64,000 nt of DNA from Epiperipatus broadwayi (taxonomy: Eukaryota > Onychophora > Udeonychophora > Euonychophora > Peripatidae). The notes beneath the pieces were generated by a model. The model worked only from the letters and a program-made list of their open reading frames with translations. It had not been told where the DNA came from and ran no database searches. Below are positions 46,690 to 58,104 of the stretch, one piece after another (within the stretch, counting starts at the first letter, position 1; every line of letters begins with the position of its first letter). The DNA is taken from assembly GCA_028023455.1 (NCBI GenBank), contig JAQFVV010000030.1:7332501-7396500 (forward strand), in the 5' to 3' direction. The position numbers and the translations under genes are program-made.

Positions 46690-49205
46690 ATAGTATATCA
46701 GAGTGGCAACATTAGTTATTTCTCTGAAAGCAGATATCAAATGCAGACAATTCAGATTTATGTCTCAACAAATTCTTCTTGTGATGATATAACTAGAGGA
46801 TTTTTATATGGATGTACAAAAGACTTGGCAAAACAATATTTTAAAATAATCATGGGAAACTTTAATGCTATTTAGTAAATAATTGAAAGATGAAAGTGCT
46901 GTAGATAAATTTGGTTATGGTTATAGAAATGAGAAAGGTCATAGACTTGTGGAATTTGCAGAAAAAGAAAAACTGTATTATGCATTCTTTTTTGAGTAAA
47001 ATGTTAAATTGAAATGAACATGGAATCATCCAAATGAAAGTACAGCAGAATTTGATTATATTTTGACTAACAGAAAATATGTATTTCAAGATTGTAATAT
47101 TTTAATAAATGCAACACGGGAAGTGATCATCAATTAGTAAGATGTAATAAGATAAATGTTAATATAAAACTTGAGAGGAAAAAATTATTAAAAAAAACAA
47201 TACTCACAGTTGATATTCCTAATCGTCAGAAACATTCCAATGAATTTAAATTCGAACTTGCAAATCATTTTAATATATTTTGAACAAGGGTCAGATTTGA
47301 ATGAAATCAATAGGAAAATAAGTGATACACTGTTAAAAACGTCAAAAAAAAATAGCTGGTAGAAAAAAGTAGCAATTGACCAGTAAAATTTCTACTGAGA
47401 AATAATAATTTATGAAGAAAAGAAGGAATATATAAAAATGACACATTAAAAAAGATTTAACATATCGAATTTTGTAAAATGATGTGAAAAAGAGTTGCTA
47501 GTAATATAAGAAAGTATAATTGTGAACTAGCAAGGAAAGCTATAAAAGAGAAAGTCTCAAGAGTGTAAAACAACATCTTGTATAAGAAAAAAAAAGAATG
47601 AACTGTTACTTAAAAGAAAAATGACATCATGAAATATGTAGAAGAGTTCTATCAAAAATTATAAAGCAATAAAGAACAAGAAAAGTAGTTTTTATATCTA
47701 CTATATCTTCTGAATTGACCAGCCTTGTAAATAAAGAATTGAGACATGCAATTAAGAAGAAAAAAAGTGTCAGGTAATAATGAAATTATAAGCAATATTT
47801 TAAAAGAAGCAGGTGAATAAATAGAAAACATTTTTGTCAAAGTTATATATCAAATGTTTAAATGATAAAGGTGTGCCAGATGATGGGGAAAATGCAATAT
47901 TAATATTTAAAAAAGGTGATAAAGAAGATATTAGAAATTACAGACCTATCAGTCTTTTATCTGTTTTATACAAAATGTTTACCAAAATAATTACAACTCG
48001 TTTACAATGAACTTTGGATTTTTAATCAACCAAAAGTCTAAGCTGGATTTAATAATAGTTTTAGCACAACGGATCTTATCCAAAAGAGCTATGAAATAAC
48101 AATAAATATGAGTTGCTATTATGCTATGGATTTGTAGATTATGAAAAGGCATTTGATTCTATAAGCGTTTCCTCAGTGATTAAAGCATTGGATCATCAAG
48201 ATATAGACCCAGGATATTGTAATATTCTGAAAAATATTTATAAAAATGCAACAGTAACCATTAGATTCCATAATGATATTAAAAAGATTAACATTGAGAA
48301 AGGTGGACGACAGGGCAACTTCATATCATCAAATTTTTTTGCAGCAGTTTTGCAAGAAGTATTTTGTGGATTAAAATGGGAAGCTAAGAAAGTAAAAGTA
48401 AATGGAGATTATTTAAGTCATCTAGATTTTTTTGATAATGTAGTTGTTTTTAAAATAATGCTTTAGGGTTTGAGAAAATGTTGCAGGAGTTATCTGATGA
48501 AATTTAGAAAGTAGGACAAAAAGTAAATGTTAATAAGACTAAAGTAATCTCCAATGGATTTTTATCAAAATAAGAAAATAAAGATTGATAAGGAAGAGTT
48601 AGAAGAAATTAACAACTTCAAATACCTTGGTCAAATTATTACTATGGAAACATAATGGATAAAATTAATCATATAATTAAATTTGGTTGGAGTGCTTTTT
48701 GTAAAAATAATTTGATGTTAAAAGAAAATATAACTATGTGTTTAGAAAGAAAGATTTTCAATAAATGTGTGTTTCCAGTTCTTATTTATAGATTTGAAAG
48801 TTGAACACTTAACAGAAGAGCACAATACCAAGACTTTAGACCACTCAATGAAGTATAGAAAAATGTATGTTAGGAATAAACAAGAAGAGATCAATAACAA
48901 AATACATGCATGAAAAAATAAACAGGTGTTACTAACATCATTGAATGAATTAAAGAACTGAAATGGAGTTGTGTTGGACATATTTCTAGAAGAGATAATA
49001 ATAGATGGACAGTTAAGATTTTAAACTGGATTCCAAGGGATTGTAAAAGACATAGAAAGAGACCACATGTGAGATGGATGGATGAAATAAGAAAGTATGC
49101 TTGGATGATATGGAGAAGATAGGCTAAATATTGGAAAAGATGAACTTGGAGAGACCTTCACCTTGCAGTGGATCAATATGGTTAAAATGGTGATGATGAT
49201 ATTAT
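46690..49205 (+). pseudogene. RTE-like LINE, decayed long copy (endonuclease and RT)
   Basis: The endonuclease region reads IIMGNFNA (46840s), then EFDYILTNRKYVFQDC and TGSDHQL in frames broken by stops. The RT region reads FKKGDKEDIRNYRPISLLSV (about 47910), then FVDYEKAFDSISVSSVIKAL and GGRQGNFISSNFFAAVLQEV (48113-48466), where the catalytic YADD-like box is lost (LDFFDNVVVF). The tail ends GATGATGAT. Order and motifs match RTE-type elements. Many stops and frameshifts make it non-functional. Confidence 0.8.
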
Positions 49206-49469
49206 AAAGTCAATAATATCACAGCTATTACAAATGTTTGAAAAATCAGATTTATTATTATTTGTGGTAATTAGATAAGACACTTTTTAAAAAAATAAAC
49301 TCATGTAAACATTAATTGAATATAAAAAATATTTTTTCATTTCAATTTTATAAATAAAAGAAGTATTTATTAACTTGGGATAGATTTATTATTTCAATTA
49401 ATCTTTGAAAGTGTGAAGACTTTCAAAATAAAATACTGTTATTAAAAAAGAAACAAAAGCTTTAGATAT

Positions 49470-50165
49470 GTGATATGGCTACTCCTTTATCAGGAATTGC
49501 TCCACCAATATGTCCAAAAAAACCTGTTCCCCATCTTCCCTTCCTTTTCCATTTCCCACCCTACGTTTTTCCCATATTTTTCTCTATCCTGTTCTATCCC
49601 ATTTCCACATTATCTTTGTTCACACTATGACCTTTGTATCTAGATTCCCCTTATCTTTTTCCAACCCCAGAAAATAGACCAATAATCCATTTTCTGTATA
49701 ATCACTTGGTCTATATTTATTCTTCCACAACTTCACTATTTGTACTTCATCTGCTTGTAAGCATTTAATTCTATTAGCAAGTGCCTAGTATTTTCCATGC
49801 CTTCGTTACATAACCTGCATAATAAATTACCACATTTCTCTATTTATGTGTATATTTGTTTATTGTTAGCAATCCTGTTCAAGCCTTAAATAGTAAACTA
49901 CTTTCCCTGATGTTATCATAAATTAACTCACATCCAGTGTTGTTTACTTCTATATATATTTAAGCTCTTTTTACTCTCCATACTAGTTGTCCATTTTTCC
50001 AGCTCCCTACTTTTTATTAATACATCTGTTCTTCTATCTCCATCTTTGTCACTATAACATGCAACAACCCTCCTATCACAATCATCCTACCCTCTGCAAT
50101 TTTTTTGTTTACATCTCAAAGTATATTCATACATTTTCCAGCTTGTAGCCCAATGACTCTGAGTT
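49470..50165 (-). pseudogene. LINE ORF2 C-terminus, relative of 9268-9903
   Basis: On the - strand, nucleotide order matches the + copy at 9400-10050 (ggagctggaaaaatggacaa, gtaaaaagagcttaaatata, then the zinc-knuckle region). Frames are broken. Truncated at both ends. Confidence 0.6.
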
Positions 50166-50209
50166 CCCTTACATTGTGGAATAATATGATGGCAATGTTA
50201 TGCTTTAAC

Positions 50210-51480
50210 TTTTAACTACTCTCTTGTGTTTCTGGTTTTATGTTCCTTTGGTAGTAAAAACTGCAACAAAAGTAAATATTTATTTATTAGTTTAAAAAAT
50301 CTGATGATGTCACTAGCCTACAGAGAAAAATTACAATTGAGTTGACAAAAGCCTAGAACATCACCAATGGATAGATTTTTTGATTTTGAACATATAAATC
50401 AACCTGTAAATTCCTCTTAATTGTGGTTACTAATAAACAAAAAACCCTATATTTTTCTTAGGTTATTTAAATATTTACAATTATTTTTAAAATATTAATA
50501 TAATAATTATTAAAAATGAATAATTTCATGTTTACATTTAGATTTAAAAAAATATTTTATTTTTCAAAATATAAGTTTAGAAATTCATAGTAATGTTAAA
50601 AAGAATAATTTTTTAAACACTTAAATACAGAAGTTAATTTTAATCACTTATAAATGCAATTTTAAATTTTAAAATAGAATATCATAGCTTTATGATCACT
50701 TAACAATAACTTGTTCAGTCAACAAACATTTCATTAGTTTTTTTGGCTTTACTATGATCCTCCAGTAGAAAAATAAAACAACTTATTGTTCTCGTTATGA
50801 ACTTCACTTTATTATTATTTTGTCTATTTGACTTTTTGGAATGTTTTTCATTTGCAAACTTATATTTGTAATAAATCAAATACACTTAATTTATTCTTAG
50901 TATAGAATGTTTTAGTACTATTAACTCAAACAATCAATGAGGATAATAAAAAAATATTGAAATGCAAAAAGATTAAAAACATACACACGCGCTTTGCAGA
51001 TGTCACTATATAAATGAATACTCCCACTTTTTCAAACCCAAGATAAAGTCTTTAAGAAAATATAGAAAAAGCACATGTGTATATCAGCTTATTGGCTTAT
51101 TAATATTATAGATTATAGAACAAAAACATTGTGCTATATAAGAAAATAAATGTTTTGTTTAAAAACATACGTAAATGTATTTTAAATAAAAATTTTATTT
51201 ATAAAAAATTAACCCACTATTATTATACAACTAATTGATTTAAATCACAATATGTAATTATATTTCCTTATTTTTTAATGGTAAAGAGTATTCAGTTAAT
51301 ATAAATTAGAGTAATGGCCAGTATTTAATCTTTACCAGTACTAATTCACACTGCAATAATTATCTATTCAAAAACTATTAAAACGTAGAGCTCATTTAAA
51401 AATAAAAACTTTTTATAATAATGATATATATTATATGACTAGTTTCATATTGAATAGCAATGTATGGACATTGGAAGCCC
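50210..51480. other. AT-rich non-coding DNA
   Basis: No recognisable feature. Confidence 0.5.
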
Positions 51481-51530
51481 AATTAGGTTTTTTTATGGGT
51501 CGTTTGGCAGAAAAAAACAAATAGGACTGG

Positions 51531-51580
51531 GCTAACTGATGAGTGCTGGTTCAGAACGAAATGTGCTTATTTGGGACAAT
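51531..51580 (+). ncRNA. Hammerhead motif, family B type
   Basis: CTGATGA (51536-51542), stem II GTGCT/AGAAC with one mismatch, GAAA (51558-51561). It lies 370 bp upstream of the Penelope-like endonuclease ORF, the position expected for an upstream pseudo-LTR ribozyme. Confidence 0.5.
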
Positions 51581-51904
51581 ACATTTTTTTCACATGACTT
51601 TAGTCATATGTTTATGGCTACATCCCTCCCTAAGATGTTAAAAATGAATAGAAACTAGTCCCGACCTTGTATGAGAGTGATGTAGTGAAAATTAGACTAC
51701 AGAAATATTATTCATTATTGGATAATCTCCAGTCTAACGAATAACTAATAAAAATTATAAACATGTGTTTATTTGGAAGTTATTTATAGAGGAAAAAGTT
51801 ATCTCCAGATGTGAATCTATTTCTATGGTCATAAGAACTATAGGTTAAGCATTACCTATTCTCATGCACAGTCTAAAGATAGAAACAGCCTATATTATTA
51901 AATG

Positions 51905-52372
51905 TTTATTACCCTTGTATGTAAAATGACTGATTTAAAAATATTAATATTAAAATTAATAAAGCATGATTTGTGTTACCGATCGCCTCCTAATCTCAAC
52001 AAGAGCATAAATAATACCAAGGACTATATCCCCCCAATACATGATCAGCAAGTGGTTTATAAGATTGCATGTGGCAATAACAATTGCCCAGTGGCATATT
52101 ATGGGGAAACGAAGGCATCTGTCCATACAAGACTGGCCCAACATGTATATGCATATAATAAGGCCTCGGTTGACCCATCCCATCCCTCTATTTTTGTACA
52201 ACATGCTGTTACTATGGGCCACCAGTGCAGGCCAGATAGACCTCGGGTTGTGTGTAGAGAGCAGCATGAATTGCGTAGGAAGGTGAAAGAGGCGTGCTAT
52301 ATTATATCGGATGAACACGTGATGAATAAAAAAGAGACATTTTACACCATATCTAAGAAATGGCAAGTTTAA
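51905..52372 (+). CDS. Penelope-like element: GIY-YIG endonuclease domain
   Basis: A 156-codon open frame. Order: LCYRSPPNLNKSINNTKDY, VVYKIACGNNNCP, VAYYGETKASVHTRLAQHV, SIFVQHAVTMGHQ, VVCREQHELRRKVKEACYI and MNKKETFYTISKKW. These are the hallmarks of the Penelope C-terminal GIY-YIG endonuclease: cysteine pair, YYGET (GIY-YIG variant), conserved Arg and His, and the NKKET end. The RT should lie upstream but 51580-51900 shows none, so this is 5'-truncated. The open frame suggests a recent insertion. The first in-frame Met is not meaningful. Confidence 0.8.
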   Translation, partial: FITLVCKMTDLKILILKLIKHDLCYRSPPNLNKSINNTKDYIPPIHDQQVVYKIACGNNNCPVAYYGETKASVHTRLAQHVYAYNKASVDPSHPSIFVQHAVTMGHQCRPDRPRVVCREQHELRRKVKEACYIISDEHVMNKKETFYTISKKWQV

Positions 52373-52444
52373 ATTTTCACATCCAAATTTGCATATTTAA
52401 TCTGTCCTACTTTGCATATTTGCACTTCATGAAAATGAAAGAAT

Positions 52445-52495
52445 ATAATACTTCTTGAAAATAAAGGTCATACCTTTGAAAGCGCTAGAAAATTC
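52445..52495 (+). ncRNA. Hammerhead-like 3' end of Penelope-like element
   Basis: Stem II AAAGG-TCATA-CCTTT is followed by GAAA, GCGC and TA (about 52474-52482). The CTGANGA half is degenerate (ttgaaaa). It lies 75 bp after the endonuclease stop, as in elements ending with a hammerhead pseudo-LTR. Confidence 0.45.
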
Positions 52496-52519
52496 AATAA
52501 AAGTTCGTCATTTATTTAT

Positions 52520-54050
52520 TTGATTTGATTTATATATAGTCGAATTATATATGTGTGTGTATTCTTAATATTAACATAAATATTAAAGTTTTTACAAATA
52601 TATTCTAACACACGGTTAACGTTTTATATAAATTCTTTTACATAAACAAACAGATTTTTTATTTCTGTGCCCTACATTCTTTATAGCTGTGGTCAAATGG
52701 AAAATTCTGGAGCTGAAAATCCAAGGATCCCAACACAGCTCGATTGCTTCTGGGGCATAAACTTCTAAGCAATAAACCATTTGATTATTTGATTATTATA
52801 TTTAATTAATCAAACTTTGGTTTCAAAAAAAAAAAAAAACTATATGCAATTTACAGAAGAAAATTCAATGAAATTTTTTTTGCAATTCTTTAATATGTTA
52901 CACATTTCTTATGTTTGTTTTAATATAATTATATTTATATAACTATATTTTGCTACTCTTCCATTACAATTATTAATGTAAAAGAAATACTAAGGGTACA
53001 AATTTAAAAATGACGTGAAAGCATACTTGGTGCAATAAATTATATTAAATTTAACCTCTGACTTAGTATTTTTTTTATATTAAATATGTATATATGCAAT
53101 ATATGTATATAGTATATTGTTAAATTATTCCGTGAACAAATGTAAAACGGTATCATTTTAGTAGCATATAATGCATTATACAGCAATAGATAATTGCATT
53201 CAATTGTGCTGGAGACCAGGTTAAGTTTTATCGATATTATTCCTATGGAAATTGGATTTGTATGTTCAGTATCAATATTTGATGTACTTTTCCAGTCTTT
53301 ATTAATGGAATTATTGAAACTTTTACATATTTTTAACAGAATTATTATTTATCACATGTTCACCATTTTATATGCTTACACTACTGTATGGAGAGTTCGA
53401 TACTCTTTTTAATTATTATTTATGTTTCAACAATATATGACAAAAAGATGTGTTACATAGGTTTCACAAATGTTTTACAGAATTAATATTTATATAAGCA
53501 TTTTAACAATTGATTCTCTGAACTGAAAGTTCATCAGAATATTAAGAAGTACAAACAATTTACAAATGTAGAACCTTAAAGATTGTGAATTTATTAAAAC
53601 ACCAACATGAACACATATATATCATACATATAGTATTGTAAGAAAACAAAATAAATATAAAATAAGTAAGTATATTGATAATATCTGCATATATTAATAG
53701 AAGATATCAAGATGATATTAGTACATGTTCATTATGGGAATGATATGTTCCAAGACTTATCTATTTGGTTTTTCATGTTCATCAATAGGAATGTATTTAG
53801 TATTGTGATGATAAAGACGTTATTGCTTCTTGTTCTCTTCTTATTTAATTACTGATTTTCTGCGGATTACACATATTTTCTACTGAATTAAATAATTTTA
53901 TAATGTATTCATAATGATATATAGTTAGATAAGATAGAATGAGCTAATACATATAGTTAAAAAAGCATGCTAGCTACTGATCAGAGTTTATAATGGCTGT
54001 TATTGTCAAGAAAGATAGTACAAGGACTGTTATTAAAAATAATTCTGTAA
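52520..54050. other. AT-rich DNA, possible Penelope remnant
   Basis: No clear gene. At about 53505-53545 the - strand has CTGATGAAC...GAGAATC, a decayed hammerhead-like string downstream of the RT relic at 54060-55030; family-A-like gtatggagag occurs at 53388. Confidence 0.35.
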
Positions 54051-54059
54051 ATAATTGAT

Positions 54060-55030
54060 ATCAATGTGATTTTATAGACACTTATTCATCCATATGAATT
54101 TTAGGAAGACCATATAGGTATGGAATTTTGCTAAATATGATGTTAATTTATTTTTTATGAATCAGTTGCAATGCTTTCTGGGTAATACTTGTAACTTGAT
54201 TTCTGAAGCTGGTTGGCCTTTGTACTACTTTTTTGTGATGGCCTGCTGAAGGTCTCTTTATTTTATGACATTAGTAATATCCATTACAACTGTGTAGCAT
54301 TGTCTTGGTTAGCAGGGAAAATGGTTATGGATTTGTCTGCTTTGAGAAATTAAACAGCCTTTCTTTCATTATAAGAAGTGATTTATATATATATGTATAC
54401 ATCGCTATAATATTATTACTAATAAAGGGATATGAAATACTGTGATTACAAAGTTTAATCATCCTTTTCCAGATTAAAAATTTCCTTATTTGTTAGATGT
54501 TTAGAATTTAAATTTTTAACTGATAAAGGTATTAGGTTATTTGGTACAGTATATTTGATATGCCTATATAGGTTTATAAGTTTCTTCTTTTGACGTTAAG
54601 CACTATTATTAACAGAAGATTGCATTTGAAAAGTTTAAATATTTCTAGACATTTAATAATTAATTCTAAATGACGAAAATGACTCAATGTGTAATTAATT
54701 ACAAATAAATTGATGTCACTTTAAACTTCCAGACAAACTCACTCAAATATCCCTGTTTTGAATTAGATTCTTATATTTTATGTTTTCGAGGTTCAAGATG
54801 TTTAATTCGTCCTTTATGCCTTTGTAGTTATGCTGTAATTCAGTCAAAAAGGAGTCTTCATTTTTTGTGTTGATTAGTTTCAAGTTTCCATTCGTTATTT
54901 TAAAAGACTCACTCTTAACTATGCTTGCGAAGATTTTTGCCTTAATATATACTACATATTCTCGAATATCTAACATGTTGAGGTTGCCTTTGTTTATTGG
55001 CAATTGTATGGTAGCTACGATATCAATCTA
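54060..55030 (-). pseudogene. Penelope-like reverse transcriptase relic
   Basis: On the - strand, an 86-codon frame (54743-55003) with FLTELQHNYKGIKDELNIL is followed by LNSKHLTNKEIFNLEKDD, KADKSITIFPANQDN and IPYLYGLPKIHMDE. 'ADK..T....N.D' and 'P.LYGLPKIH' are the N-terminal RT motifs typical of Penelope-like elements. Several stops separate the pieces, so it is dead. Confidence 0.65.
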
Positions 55031-55467
55031 GATTCTTTACCCAATATATATATATATTTTGCCCACTCAAATATATATTTTTAAAAGTATGCATATATAA
55101 TACTTTTTATACGATATGAATTTTCCTAAATACATGCTTAATCTCCACGTGAGAAATCTCTATATGAACATTTGTTACAGTCAATTTGTATCTCAGCTGA
55201 TTAATAATCAACTAATACCCATAGTTATTTTTAAAAAAAATTCAAAAATGTTCAAGATTATTGACATCATAAGATATTGATATCATCTAAACTGTTATTT
55301 TTGCAAGATAAAATTTCTCCCTTCCCTTAATAATTGTATAAAATTAATTCATTGTGTAATTAAAAATACTAAAGCCGATATGCAATATCATAAATTGCAA
55401 TTATAATAAGTATATACCACATTTTTTATTCACTAACCTTGCAAGTCATGATTATTTCTCAAAGTTT

Positions 55468-55575
55468 TTTCATATGTCATAGCATCGGTCAGGAAGCGAA
55501 TCCACAACCGTCTGCAACCAACTTCTTGCTTGCAAGGCGGCTGTGCTGATATCTCGGCTAACAACGCTTGACAAA
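55468..55575 (-). mobile_element. tRNA-derived SINE
   Basis: A - strand copy: tcaagcgttgttagccgaga, the ccgccttgcaagcaagaagt middle, gattcgcttcctgacc, gctatgacatatg and an A-run. No clear target duplication. Confidence 0.75.
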
Positions 55576-56057
55576 ATTTTATCGTCACATATCACGAGTT
55601 CTATATTATTTTCACAATTTAAGATTGATTTAGGAGGTTCATATTATGAAGTAGCTAGTAACCTGGTGTTTAAATGGTTGTAAAATGAACTGCGTTTTGA
55701 AAAGTTTGTGATTCAGTCATCTTTAGAATGTGTTAGTATTTTGAATTCTTCTAAAGTCAGTGACAGCTGTAGAATGATTTACTTTGTTGCATGATTTGGT
55801 GGATTGTTTTTCCACTGGTTATTCAGAATTTTCTAAATAAAAGAATGCAAAAGACTAAATTTATTATGGATGTTTTCAATTGGCTAGTCAGGATATTAAT
55901 TCTTTTTTCAATGATCAATTCTATAAAATGGAGCAGTCGTGCTCAATGAGAATTTCTGTCAGTGCTTTGGTTTGTAATCTAGCTGTTGATCATATTGAGA
56001 AAAAAATTGTGCAACCTGTATTGAATGATTATAATAATATAGTATATATTAGATATG

Positions 56058-56432
56058 CCAATAAACATCACATGATCACACTTCTTATGCTTGCTTATAA
56101 CTATTATTAAAACAGGCAAAACTCACTATACGTATTGCCACACACAGCAAGATAGAGTAATCAATGGGTGCCAGAAGGCTTGTGCATAAAATTCCAATCT
56201 AGTGCCACTCATCCAATATCCCCAAACTAATTTCTGGCTTGTGGCCTTCATCAGTGAGAAGCCTTGGATCTGAGAGCACTGCACCTAGATCGCCACAAGC
56301 CAGAAACTAGTCTGGGGATATTGGATGAGTAGGCACTAGATGGGAATTTTATGCACAAGCCTTCCGGCATCCATTGATTACTCTAGCTTGCTGTGTGTGG
56401 CAATATGTATAGTGAGTTTTTGCCTGCTTTAC
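56058..56432. mobile_element. Family A palindromic insertion A6 with target-site duplication
   Basis: The 10-bp repeat ATTAGATATG flanks it (56048-56057 and 56433-56442) within the Penelope RT. The insert is two head-to-head units meeting at about 56290: the left arm (-) is complete with its hammerhead; the right arm (+) begins within the hammerhead at cgccacaagccag. No ORF. Confidence 0.8.
56211..56269 (-). ncRNA. Hammerhead ribozyme (family A, copy A6)
   Basis: ATCCAA/TTGGAT distal and CTCA/TGGG-type proximal stem I, core CTGATGA, GGC/GCC stem II with loop CACAA, GAAA, then TTAGTT. All core bases are present; the cleavage triplet is GTT and one proximal pair is lost. Confidence 0.75.
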
Positions 56433-57539
56433 ATTAGATATGTTGATGATGTTTTTGTTTGTGCTCCTTTGGAAGGATAAGATGTTTTTGATAAATAAAT
56501 AACCAAACTCAAAATAGTCTCTTGAAAATAAGCTTAATGTAAATATTAAACATCTAGATTTTTTAACAAGGCATAATAACAATATATTGGACTACATAAT
56601 GTGAATTAAACCTATTAACGTTAGAGGCTAAGAGTCCTAAATCTTTTATATATCCAGGATATAAATATGCCAATTCCAAGACCCTCTTGCATCAAAACTA
56701 TAATTTATGTAAATTTGATTCAGATAAAAAGATAATATTTATAAGTATATGTCTGAGTTAATAGGGATGGGTTACAATAAATATGATTTATTTAAATATA
56801 TTAAGCATTTTAATGTGTTTAATAGTAATCAAATTATGGATTTTAACATTGGATGACCCTCCCTTATTTATTTTCTATGGCTTCCTATATGAAGAAATTG
56901 TGGAATAAAGAATATAATGTATGTTTTCAGTTACTTATTATATTAAATCATTTAATTAACAATATTAAGGATAGAGTTGATCCTAAGGACTATCCTTGTA
57001 TTGTTTACTTGATTAAGTGCCTAGAATATAATTGCTCTTAAGTCTATTATGATGAATCCAGAGTAAACATTAATATAAGGCTTAAACAGCACGTGTATTG
57101 TTACAATAAAGCTAAGTTGGATCCTTTGATGTCATCAGTGATTTTGATGGTCAAGTGTTTATTTGGACACATTTTCAATCCTAGTGAAATAAAAATGATT
57201 TCTAGTGAACACAATGATAGGAAATGTAAAATGAAAGAGACTTGATTTATTTCTAACTTTGTAATGAATAGAAAGTCTAATAGTGTTCAGTTGAATACTG
57301 TTTGGAATATGTGCAATTAGATTGGTGACTTCATAACTTACGTGTGGAAGTTTGACTTGCATTTGACAGGAGTATTCTCCACCAAAAATACTTTTAGTGT
57401 ATACTGCTACCTATAATTGGAATTAATATTCCATATGGTTACATTTATATTTGGGATGGATTTTTTTTTTTAAATTTTATATTCAGTATTCATAAAATGT
57501 CTAATAACTGAAATACAGGTTTATTATATACTTGTATCA

Positions 57540-57551
57540 ATATATATATAT

Positions 57552-57595
<44 letters not shown>
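57540..57595. repeat. (TA)n microsatellite
   Basis: An interrupted TA dinucleotide run. Confidence 0.9.
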
Positions 57596-57596
<1 letters not shown>

Positions 57597-58100
57597 GGGT
57601 ATATGAGCACAGACTTTCACACAGCCTACCACTCTCCACTCCATCTCATAACACTGATACCCTTGAACATATATATATATTGAAAAGATAAATATGACTT
57701 TGGGTCAACATGGATGTGACGAGAATCTCGGCTTCAGGGTGACCTTTGAGCACCCCATCATCAGATTTTCAATTGGATGGACAGTTGAAGAGTTGGGGGG
57801 GGGGTAGAGTGGATTAAAGCCTGTACATTAAAGTATGAAGATTGACTATCTTAATATATATCAGAGCACTTATTGCATATATGTGTAGAGAGATAATCTG
57901 GACCAACTGATGATTGCTGGTTTAGCATGAAATACGTATATTGGTGATTATTTATCTTTTCAACATATGTGTGTTCAGGTGTATCAGTGTTATGAGATAG
58001 TGTGGAGAGTGGTGGGTCATGTGAAAGTCTGTGCTCATACCCTGTCTATTACATATATAGATGCAGGTATATATAAGCCTGTGTATTTCAGCTATTACAT
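57596..58100 (+). mobile_element. Family B hammerhead unit B7
   Basis: An inverted stub (57596-57690) leads into a + unit, followed head to tail by B8; ribozyme cores are 472 bp apart. It lies 260 bp beyond the Penelope relic. Confidence 0.75.
57893..57951 (+). ncRNA. Hammerhead ribozyme (family B, copy B7)
   Basis: ATAATC/GATTAT, CCAA/TTGG, CTGATGA (57907-57913), stem II TTGCT/AGCAT (one end mismatch), GAAATACGTATA. All core residues are intact. Confidence 0.8.
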
Positions 58101-58104
58101 ATTA

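Larger units (their letters stand above)
55640..57330 (+). pseudogene. Penelope-like element relic (RT and GIY-YIG), interrupted
   Basis: RT part: ASQDINSFFNDQFYKMEQSC, VCNLAVDHIEKKIVQ and YIRYA; after the insertion, the frame resumes with IRYVDDVFVC-like coding (56433-56465). The endonuclease part has NHLINNIKDRVDPKDYPC, then VYYDE, IRLKQHVYCYNKAKLDP and REHN-like remnants with stops (57037, 57244). The order RT then GIY-YIG is that of Penelope-like elements. It was split by a family-A insertion at 56058-56432 and followed at 57596 by family-B hammerhead units. Confidence 0.75.

Noticed and set aside
51956-52366. A 136-codon - strand ORF opposite the GIY-YIG frame
   Set aside because: Antisense shadow of the endonuclease coding sequence.
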